Positions 10,787-16,436 of a stretch of 43,787 bases of DNA are shown in pieces. Position 1 is the first letter of the stretch, and the number at the start of each line of letters is the position of its first letter. This DNA comes from Streptomyces regalis (GTDB taxonomy: Bacteria > Actinomycetota > Actinomycetes > Streptomycetales > Streptomycetaceae): NCBI RefSeq assembly GCF_001509475.1, contig NZ_LLZG01000396.1:1-43787 (forward strand), in the 5' to 3' direction. The notes beneath the pieces are model-generated. The model did no database searches, had not been told where the DNA came from, and was given only the letters and a program-made list of their open reading frames with translations. The position numbers and the translations under genes were made by a program.

Positions 10787-10855
10787 TGCATTAAGCGCGA
10801 TGCCTGATCACGACCACCCCCGCATCGCACCCAACCCCCTTGTGCGCCAGGCGAT

Positions 10856-10883
10856 TTGACAGTGATCACGAGCCGCCGACAAC
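10856..10883 (+). promoter_or_regulatory. possible promoter for the P-loop ATPase gene
   Basis: TTGACA at 10856-10861 is a perfect -35 consensus. At 16-17 bases spacing there is only a weak -10 candidate (GACAAC, 10878-10883). It lies about 75 bases before the ATPase start at 10957 and points toward it. Confidence 0.3.
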
Positions 10884-10956
10884 CTAGCCACATGACATCC
10901 ATTTTCAACAAGGGTATCCTGAGGGCTGCCCTGACCGCGAAAGCGGGCTCCTGCTG

Positions 10957-11904
10957 ATGCGTATCGCATTCGTCGGCAAGGGCGGCAGCGGCAAGACCAC
11001 CCTGTCGGCGCTCTTCTCCCGCCACCTCGCCCGCGCCGGCGCACCCGTACTGGCCATCGACGGCGACATCAACCAGCACCTCCCCGAGGCGCTGGGACAC
11101 GACGGCGACGCCCTGGACGCCCCGCCCCTCGGCGCCCACCTGGGGGACATCAAGGAGTTCCTGCGCGGTACGAACCCGCGCATCCCGTCCGCCGACGCCA
11201 TGATCAAGACCACCCCGCCCGGCGGAGGCTCACGCCTGCTGACCCTGCTCGGCGACGACGAACTGCACGCGCGGCACGTCCGGCGCGTCGGTGACGTGCC
11301 GCTGATGGTGACGGGCGAGTTCGACGAGAGCGACCTCGGGGTGGCCTGCTACCACTCCAAACTCGGCGCGGTCGAGCTCTACCTCGGGCACCTGGTCGAC
11401 GGCCCCGGCGAGTACGTCGTGGTCGACATGACGGCAGGCGCGGACGCCTTCGCGTCGGGCCTGTTCACCCGCTTCGACATGACCTTCCTGGTCGCGGAAC
11501 CGACCCGCAAGGGCGTCTCGGTCTACCGCCAGTACCGGGACCACGCCCGGGAGTTCGGGATCCGCATCGCGGTCATCGGCAACAAGGTGACGGGCGAGGA
11601 CGACCTGCTCTTCCTGAAGGAGGAGGTCGGCGACGACCTCCTCACCCACCTGGTCCACTCCTCCTGGGTCCGCGCGGCCGAACAGGGCCGTGAGCAGGGC
11701 GAGTTGGAGTCCCACAACGTCCACGCCCTGAACGTCCTGCGCGAGGCGGTCGACGCCCACCCCAAGGACTGGCCGACGATGCACCGCCATGCCGTCGAGT
11801 TCCATCTGCGCAACGCGCGCGCGTGGGCGGACGACAGGACGGGCCATGACCTGGCCTCTCAGGTGGACCCGGAGTTCGTGCCCGGCACGACGGCACTGAC
11901 CTGA
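10957..11904 (+). CDS. CooC/MinD-like P-loop ATPase
   Basis: 315 residues from ATG at 10957. The N-terminus MRIAFVGKGGSGKTTLSALF is a deviant Walker A (KGGxGKTT) of the SIMIBI class (CooC, ArsA, MinD, NifH), with AIDGDINQHLPEAL as the switch I-like Asp segment and YVVVDMTAGADAFASGLFTRFD as the Walker B/switch II region. AVIGNKVTGEDD supplies the N-K recognition element. CooC-type proteins help load metals or act as ATP-driven switches, but no carbon monoxide dehydrogenase or hydrogenase gene is nearby. It is followed 56 bases later by an SCO5389-family gene in the same direction, a pairing that suggests a shared and still unassigned function. Confidence 0.85.
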   Translation: MRIAFVGKGGSGKTTLSALFSRHLARAGAPVLAIDGDINQHLPEALGHDGDALDAPPLGAHLGDIKEFLRGTNPRIPSADAMIKTTPPGGGSRLLTLLGDDELHARHVRRVGDVPLMVTGEFDESDLGVACYHSKLGAVELYLGHLVDGPGEYVVVDMTAGADAFASGLFTRFDMTFLVAEPTRKGVSVYRQYRDHAREFGIRIAVIGNKVTGEDDLLFLKEEVGDDLLTHLVHSSWVRAAEQGREQGELESHNVHALNVLREAVDAHPKDWPTMHRHAVEFHLRNARAWADDRTGHDLASQVDPEFVPGTTALT

Positions 11905-11960
11905 CGACGACGTACCCCCCAGCACCACACATCGCCACCACCGAACAGGAACACACGCAC

Positions 11961-12353
11961 ATGTCTCTCGACGTCTCCCCGAAGCTCCTCGCCGAAGCCG
12001 AACACGGTGACATCCGCGAGGAGGACTTCGTGGACACGGTCCGCACCTCGCTGCCGTACGCCTACGACCTGATCGCCTCCCTCGCCGAGGAACTCAAGGG
12101 CGGCACGGCCGAGTTCACCGACAACCAGACCCCTCCCCCGTCCGAGAAGGAGCGCGGCCAGCTCCTGCGCGCCCTCGCCAGCGACGCGATCCGCGGCAGC
12201 CTGGAGCGCCACTTCGGGGTGGCCCTCGCCTTCCAGAACTGCCACCGGGTGGCGGCGTTCCGGGCGGAGGGCCGGGACGGGGAGACGTATGCGCGGTTCA
12301 CTTCGGTGCGGTCGCAGGTGCTGAACCAGTCGCCGGAGTTCAGGGACTGCTGA
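11961..12353 (+). CDS. SCO5389-family conserved actinobacterial protein
   Basis: 130 residues from ATG at 11961 with an AGGAA element about ten bases upstream. It opens MSLDVSPKLLAEAEHGDIRE and has strongly conserved-looking blocks: FVDTVRTSLPYAYDLIASLAEEL, the FTDNQTPPPSEKERGQLLR segment, and ALASDAIRGSLERHFGVALAFQNCHRVAAF, ending LNQSPEFRDC. I recall this as the SCO5389 family of small acidic cytoplasmic proteins of unknown function. No catalytic motif is apparent; the two Cys residues (one in QNCHR, one at the C-terminus) could be redox or metal ligands. It forms a pair with the ATPase upstream. Confidence 0.8.
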   Translation: MSLDVSPKLLAEAEHGDIREEDFVDTVRTSLPYAYDLIASLAEELKGGTAEFTDNQTPPPSEKERGQLLRALASDAIRGSLERHFGVALAFQNCHRVAAFRAEGRDGETYARFTSVRSQVLNQSPEFRDC

Positions 12354-12379
12354 ACCGACGCACCCACACGCATGGCACG

Positions 12380-12410
12380 GTCTACTCGACGCCGGTCGCG
12401 TCGAGTAGAC
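12380..12410. terminator. bidirectional hairpin between convergent genes
   Basis: A perfect 13-base-pair stem (12380-12392 with 12398-12410, arm GTCTACTCGACGC) closes a five-base loop. It starts 27 bases after the SCO5389-family stop and overlaps the last codons and TAG stop of the minus-strand gene, so it can serve both convergent transcripts. No U-tract follows, as is usual in streptomycetes. Confidence 0.75.
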
Positions 12411-12921
12411 GAACCAGATCTTCGCGGCTGTAGCCGAGGAGTGAGGCACGATGAGCGGCCATCAGGAGCAGGTGGGCCACGATCGTCGCCCCGTATCCGT
12501 CCTTTCCGTCGCCGAACCACTCGTCAGGCTTCTCGATACCGAGGCTGTTCATCACCAGCCCGTGCTGCCGACGGATCTCGGCAACGGTGTCGGCCACAGC
12601 CTCCAACAGCGTGCCTCCGGGACGCTCGCACTCGAGGGCGAAGGAGCCCCAGTCGACGGGGGCACACCCGTCCGGCGGGTTCTCACGCAGGCTCGCGTAC
12701 CGCTCGTGGCTGAAGCCTCCGTGGCCGAACCAGTCGTCCACCAGGGCGAACCGGTGGTATCCGGGCGGCACGGGAGGCGGCGGGGGCGTGTAGTCCCACC
12801 CGGCGTCTTCGTACAGGCGCCGCTTGACCTCTTCCTCGTCGGTGTCCGTCACGGTGAAGCCCGTATCGGTGTTGCGGCCGGTAGTCGTCCCGTCGAGGTT
12901 TCGCCGGAAGGACAAGCTCAT
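12382..12921 (-). CDS. conserved hypothetical protein with proline-rich linker
   Basis: 179 residues from ATG at 12921, chosen because AGAGG lies six bases upstream; the frame extends further but without a ribosome binding site. The N-terminal 40 residues (SLSFRRNLDGTTTGRNTDTG, then an acidic DEEEVKRRLYEDAG) look like a small exposed domain. A PPPPPVPP stretch near residue 45 links to a globular part containing GYHRFALVDDWFGHGGFSHERYASLRENP, a VDWGSFALEC segment and a helical C-terminus (HLLLMAAHRASLLGYSREDLVRLLD). There is no signal peptide or membrane span. I do not recognise the family. It is convergent with the ATPase pair and separated from fusA2 by a terminator. Confidence 0.65.
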   Translation of the reverse strand: MSLSFRRNLDGTTTGRNTDTGFTVTDTDEEEVKRRLYEDAGWDYTPPPPPVPPGYHRFALVDDWFGHGGFSHERYASLRENPPDGCAPVDWGSFALECERPGGTLLEAVADTVAEIRRQHGLVMNSLGIEKPDEWFGDGKDGYGATIVAHLLLMAAHRASLLGYSREDLVRLLDATGVE

Positions 12922-12960
12922 GTGTACCTCTTCGTCTGCGCTGAGTGGTGACCGCCAACG

Positions 12961-12997
12961 GTGGTTCCCCGGAAGACCGTAGGGGCTGGGGAACCAC
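12961..12997. promoter_or_regulatory. inverted repeat upstream of the hypothetical gene
   Basis: Ten-base arms GTGGTTCCCC (12961-12970) and GGGGAACCAC (12988-12997) flank 17 bases. It lies 40-76 bases upstream of the minus-strand gene start at 12921, so it could be an operator or a 5' leader hairpin for that gene. Confidence 0.4.
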
Positions 12998-13049
12998 AGA
13001 GCGCGACGGGTGAGGAGCACGTCATCCCCACGCGTGACGATCCCGATCG

Positions 13050-13085
13050 GGGCAGCCCCTCCCGCATGCGCGGGAGGGGCTGCCC
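13050..13085 (-). terminator. strong terminator of the EF-G gene
   Basis: A perfect 16-base-pair GC-rich stem (13050-13065 with 13070-13085) has a four-base loop ATGC. It lies 49 bases downstream of the fusA2-type stop on the minus strand and upstream of the next minus-strand gene, insulating it. Confidence 0.8.
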
Positions 13086-13133
13086 GTGGACGGCGGAGGG
13101 CGCTGTCCTCCCGAAGGGACGGGCCCTGCCGCC

Positions 13134-15182
13134 CTACCGCGACGCCGTCGCCACCGGCGCCGCCGCATACCCGGTCGGCCGGGCCGTGAACGTCCCCCGC
13201 CCCTGCGTCCGGCTCCGCAACCGCGTCGCGTAGCCGAACAGTTCGGCCAGCGGCACGGTCGCCGTCACGACCGCCGCGCCCGCGCGCGTGGTCGAGCCGG
13301 TCACGCGGCCCCGTCGTGCCGCGAGGTCGCCGAGGACCCCGCCGACCGCGTCCTCGGGCACGGTGACCGTGACCTCGACGACCGGCTCCAGGAGGACCAT
13401 CGCGCAGGCGCGCAGGGCATCTCGGAGACCGAGTCGGCCGGCCGTGCGGAAGGCCGTGTCGGAGGAGTCCTTCACATGGGTCGAGCCGTCGGTGAGGGTG
13501 ACGCGCAGTCCGGTCACCGGATGGCCGCCCAGCGGGCCTTCGGCGAGGGCGTCCCGGCAGCCGGCCTCGACGGCGCGCACGTACTCCTGCGGCACACGAC
13601 CGCCGACGACGGCCGAGCGGAACTCGAAGCCGGACCCGGTCTCCGCCGGCTCCACGTCGAGGACGACATGCGCGAACTGCCCCGCCCCGCCATCCTGTTT
13701 GACGTGCCGGAAGACGAAGCCGGACACCCCGCGGCCGACCGTCTCCCGGTAGGACACCCGGGGGCGGCCGACGTTGACGTCCAGCCCGACCTCCCGCCGG
13801 ATCTTCTCCACCGCGACCTCCAAGTGCAGTTCACCCATGCCGGACAGCACCGTCTGGCCGGTCTCGGCGTCGGTCCGCACGACCAGTGACGGGTCCTCCT
13901 CGGCCAGCCGTGCCAGCGCGGAGGCCAGCCGGTCGGTGTCGGTGGACGTGCGGGCCTCGACCGCCACGGACACCACCGGGTCGGCCACGCTCGGCGGTTC
14001 GAGGACGAGTGGGGCGTCCGGCGCGCACAGGGTGGAGCCCGGGCGAGCCGACTTCAGGCCGACCACGGCCACGATGTCTCCGGCGACCGCCCGGTCCACC
14101 TGGGCGTGGCGGTCGGCCTGGACCCGCAGGATCCGCCCGATCCGCTCACTGCGCCGCGCACCCGCGTCGAACACCGTGTCTCCCTTCTCGATCGTTCCCG
14201 AGTACAGGCGCAGGTAGGTGAGCCGCCCTGTCGACGTGGCACTCACCTTGAACGCCAGCGCCGCCAACGGCGCCGACGGGTCCGCGGGCCGGTCCTCCTC
14301 CACCCCGTCGCGCAGGCCGCGTACGGCCGGTACGTCGAGCGGCGAGGGAAGATACGCCACGACCGCGTCGAGCAACGGCTCGATACCGCGGTTGCGGTAG
14401 GCCGAGCCGCACAGCACGACGACACCATCGCCGCTGGTCGTCAGGGAGCGCAGGGCAGCGCCGAGAGTCTCCGGCGAGAGCGTCGACCGCGCGCAGAACT
14501 CCTCCAGCGCGCCGGCGTGCAGTTCGGCCACCGCCTCCTCCAGAAGCCGCCGACGCCGGTCCGCCTCCGCCTGGAGATCCTCCGGCATCCGCTCTTCCAC
14601 GACCGTCTCGGCGCCGTCGGCCCACACCAGCGCCCGCATCCGTACGAGGTCCACGACACCGCGGAAGCCGTCCTCCGTTCCGATGGGCAACTGCACGACC
14701 AGCGGCGCCGGATGCAGCCGTTCCCGGATCGACGCCACGGCCGTGTCGAGGTCGGCGCCTGCACGGTCCAGCTTGTTGACGAAGGCGATTCTCGGCACGC
14801 CGTGCCGCTCGGCCTGCCGCCATACCGACTCGCTCTGCGGCTCGACCCCGGCCACGGCGTCGAACACCGCGACCGCGCCGTCGAGGACGCGCAGCGAACG
14901 CTCCACCTCGTCGGCGAAGTCGACGTGACCGGGCGTGTCGATGAGGTTGATCCGGTGACCGTCCCAGGCGCAGCTCACGGCTGCGGCGAAAATGGTGATC
15001 CCGCGATCGCGCTCCTGCGGGTCGAAGTCGGTGACAGTGGTGCCGTCGTGGACCTCGCCGCGCTTGTGCGTGGTCCCGGTGGCGTACAGGATCCGCTCGG
15101 TGACGGTGGTCTTTCCTGCGTCGACGTGGGCGAGGATGCCGAGGTTGCGGACGGCAGTGAGGGTGTGGAGGTTGGTGCGCAC
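13134..15182 (-). CDS. fusA2: elongation factor G paralogue (fusA2-type)
   Basis: 682 residues from GTG at 15182, slightly short for EF-G (about 700). All GTPase motifs are present: G1 AHVDAGKTT (18-26), G2 in DRGITI, G3 DTPGHVD, G4 NKLD and a G5-like GSA. Domains II-V follow, with the domain III/IV segments [20 protein letters not shown] and [10 protein letters not shown] and the C-terminal [22 protein letters not shown]. It should bind the ribosome and hydrolyse GTP in translocation or recycling. Streptomycetes carry a housekeeping fusA in the str operon with rpsL and rpsG; this copy stands alone, so it is the accessory one. A specialised or stress role is inferred. A 16-bp terminator follows and a 400-base spacer precedes it. 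Confidence 0.9.
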   Translation of the reverse strand: MRTNLHTLTAVRNLGILAHVDAGKTTVTERILYATGTTHKRGEVHDGTTVTDFDPQERDRGITIFAAAVSCAWDGHRINLIDTPGHVDFADEVERSLRVLDGAVAVFDAVAGVEPQSESVWRQAERHGVPRIAFVNKLDRAGADLDTAVASIRERLHPAPLVVQLPIGTEDGFRGVVDLVRMRALVWADGAETVVEERMPEDLQAEADRRRRLLEEAVAELHAGALEEFCARSTLSPETLGAALRSLTTSGDGVVVLCGSAYRNRGIEPLLDAVVAYLPSPLDVPAVRGLRDGVEEDRPADPSAPLAALAFKVSATSTGRLTYLRLYSGTIEKGDTVFDAGARRSERIGRILRVQADRHAQVDRAVAGDIVAVVGLKSARPGSTLCAPDAPLVLEPPSVADPVVSVAVEARTSTDTDRLASALARLAEEDPSLVVRTDAETGQTVLSGMGELHLEVAVEKIRREVGLDVNVGRPRVSYRETVGRGVSGFVFRHVKQDGGAGQFAHVVLDVEPAETGSGFEFRSAVVGGRVPQEYVRAVEAGCRDALAEGPLGGHPVTGLRVTLTDGSTHVKDSSDTAFRTAGRLGLRDALRACAMVLLEPVVEVTVTVPEDAVGGVLGDLAARRGRVTGSTTRAGAAVVTATVPLAELFGYATRLRSRTQGRGTFTARPTGYAAAPVATASR

Positions 15183-15450
15183 GGCCCTTGGCCTTTCGGA
15201 TGATCCGGAAACGGAAACGGGTCAGCGCGATTCCCGGACGACACGCAGGCGCGCACGCGAACATGACCCTGCCGCCCCGTCAGAAGGGTGCTATGGCAGG
15301 CGTGTTGGCGTACGTTGACGTACTCAGGCGCTCTCAGATGGTCGTCGCGGGCATCCGATGCCGGCCGCGCAGCGGGCACCGGGCGGACGAGGACACGAGG
15401 ATCACCACGTACCGGCAGGGGGAGACGACGACAGCGGTGCGGTCACGCAC
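15183..15450. other. gene-free upstream region of the EF-G gene
   Basis: No gene is supported here. It must hold the minus-strand EF-G promoter. A short dyad GTACG-TTGA-CGTAC lies at 15310-15323, about 130 bases upstream of the start, and could be a regulator site. The rest is unremarkable. Confidence 0.4.
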
Positions 15451-15537
15451 GGCCCGGCTCCCCTCGACTCGTCACGACGACGCGCCGCCGAGCGGTGGGC
15501 GGCGCGTGATGGCGTGGTGAGTCTAGGGAGCCGGGCC
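15451..15537. repeat. long nested inverted repeat (extended hairpin)
   Basis: Outer arms GGCCCGGCTCCC (15451-15462) and GGGAGCCGGGCC (15526-15537) match perfectly over 12 bases. Inside them GACTC (15466-15470) pairs with GAGTC (15519-15523), and the centre has CGCGCCGCC (15481-15489) against GGCGGCGCG (15498-15506). The whole 87 bases can fold into one long, nearly continuous hairpin. It sits 44 bases beyond the stop of the ferredoxin remnant, so it may be that lost gene's terminator; an attenuator or mobile miniature element is also possible. No flanking target duplication is visible. Confidence 0.65.
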
Positions 15538-15580
15538 AGGTTCAAGCACGTGATTTTCCTGCCGCTGAGGACAGGCACTG

Positions 15581-15673
15581 CTACGCGTCGTCGTCGATGG
15601 TGATGGCGGCCGCGGGGCAGACGGCCGCCGCCTCGCGGGTGGCGGCGTGCAGGTCCGCCGCGGAAGAGCGCAT
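15581..15673 (-). pseudogene. C-terminal remnant of a 3Fe-4S/4Fe-4S ferredoxin
   Basis: On the minus strand the frame ending at TAG (15583-15581) reads ADLHAATREAAAVCPAAAIT followed by IDDDA and stop. This is the classic C-terminal end of a small actinobacterial ferredoxin: the last Cys-Pro cluster ligand and the hydrophobic AITI strand. Upstream of residue 6 or so the similarity stops abruptly, and the DNA becomes the start of the MarR coding sequence on the other strand. The N-terminal three-Cys half is missing, so it cannot bind a cluster. It appears to be the 3' end left by a deletion that removed the rest of the gene and the divergent promoter region. Confidence 0.65.
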
Positions 15674-16166
15674 CGAGCGAGAGTTGCTGATCCTCACCCG
15701 CCACAGGGAGATGAGGGCGCCCCGGGGCCCGCGCGGCGGGGACCCGCTGGACCAGAGCGCCTACGTGCTCCTCACCAGGCTCGAGGCCCAGGGACCGATG
15801 TCCATCCCGGACTTCGTCGAGGCGTTCGGACTGGCGGCGTCGACGTTCACCCGGCAGACCTCCGCCCTCCTGCGCAACGGTCTGGTGGAGCGGACGCTCG
15901 ACCCGGACGGCGGAGTGGCCCGCAAGTTCCGCATCACCGAGGGAGGCCTCAGGCTCCTCACGGAACAGCGCGAGGGAATCGTCACCGGCCTGTCCACGGT
16001 CGTGTCCGACTGGACGCCCGAGCGGCTGGACCGGTTCATCACCGACCTACGGCAGTTCAACACCGACATCGAGCGCATCACCGGCCGCCCTTGGCCGAGG
16101 ACCGCGAACGACACGGACCACGCGGACCCGACCGCACTGAGCGCGGCGGCGCCCGACCACGACTGA
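15639..16166 (+). CDS. MarR-family transcriptional regulator
   Basis: 175 residues if GTG at 15639 is used. Family-like sequence begins at AAEERIERELLILTRHREM and continues DQSAYVLLTRLEAQGPMSIPDFVEAFGL, the winged-helix recognition part LAASTFTRQTSALLRNGLVERT, and the wing DPDGGVARKFRITEGGLRLL. MarR proteins bind DNA as dimers and often respond to phenolic ligands. No ribosome binding site is seen before any candidate start (ATG 15597, GTG 15639, ATG 15711), and the first dozen codons lie on the antisense of a ferredoxin remnant. Its native promoter and start may therefore be lost, and it may be poorly expressed. It could have regulated the vanished ferredoxin gene. Confidence 0.7.
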   Translation: MAACRSAAEERIERELLILTRHREMRAPRGPRGGDPLDQSAYVLLTRLEAQGPMSIPDFVEAFGLAASTFTRQTSALLRNGLVERTLDPDGGVARKFRITEGGLRLLTEQREGIVTGLSTVVSDWTPERLDRFITDLRQFNTDIERITGRPWPRTANDTDHADPTALSAAAPDHD

Positions 16167-16206
16167 CGAGGTCGGACGCCACCCGGCGTTTCCGGTCAGG
16201 AGTCGG

Positions 16207-16263
16207 TAGAGCAGCTCTATGGAGTGTGCGATTCGCACAGGCCGGCCATGCGAATCCCACACT
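16207..16263. promoter_or_regulatory. nested palindromes upstream of ramC
   Basis: A 13-base palindrome TAGAGC-A-GCTCTA (16207-16219) is followed by a 41-base near-perfect palindrome: AGTGTG, GATTCGCA and GGCC on the left are mirrored by GGCC, TGCGAATC and CACACT on the right (16223-16263), centred on GGCCGGCC at 16240-16247. It lies 174-230 bases before the ramC start and is a candidate RamR or other developmental regulator site. It could also be the MarR gene's terminator, since that gene stops at 16166. Confidence 0.5.
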
Positions 16264-16268
16264 CTTCC

Positions 16269-16298
16269 GGTGACAGACGAACGATGTTTCGTGGTCAC
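16269..16298. promoter_or_regulatory. dyad in the ramC promoter region
   Basis: GGTGAC (16269-16274) mirrors GTCACC (16293-16298), with an inner ACGAA/TTCGT pair. Further GGTGA-like words follow near 16315-16322. It lies about 50 bases upstream of a possible -10 element and is a second candidate operator for activation of the ram operon. Confidence 0.35.
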
Positions 16299-16350
16299 CT
16301 GTTCTGCCATCGTGGTAGGTGATAGGCGCCGGTCAGGCGGTCCGAGTCAG

Positions 16351-16356
16351 TACATT
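16351..16356 (+). promoter_or_regulatory. possible ramC -10 element
   Basis: TACATT at 16351-16356 is the only AT-rich -10-like word in the region. No matching -35 is present, which fits a promoter that needs an activator such as RamR. The predicted leader is about 75 bases. Confidence 0.3.
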
Positions 16357-16436
16357 TTGCCTGCCCCCGCGCTCCCGCCCCGTCGCGCGGCGAGGCACCG
16401 CTGAGTAAGGAGAGCACCCCCGACTGGAGGCTTTCC

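Noticed and set aside
7355..10807. 1150-residue open frame on the plus strand
   Set aside because: It is the GC-rich antisense shadow of the ABC permease, lipoprotein and GNAT genes; composition is Gly/Arg/Glu-rich without any family motif.
13005..13045. GTCATCCCCACGCGTGACG resembles half of a type I-E CRISPR repeat
   Set aside because: Only one copy exists, the two arms of the repeat are not complementary as expected, and no cas gene is nearby.
15402..15704. 100-residue open frame overlapping the ferredoxin remnant
   Set aside because: It is in a different frame from the recognisable ferredoxin tail and has a low-complexity Arg/His-rich sequence.
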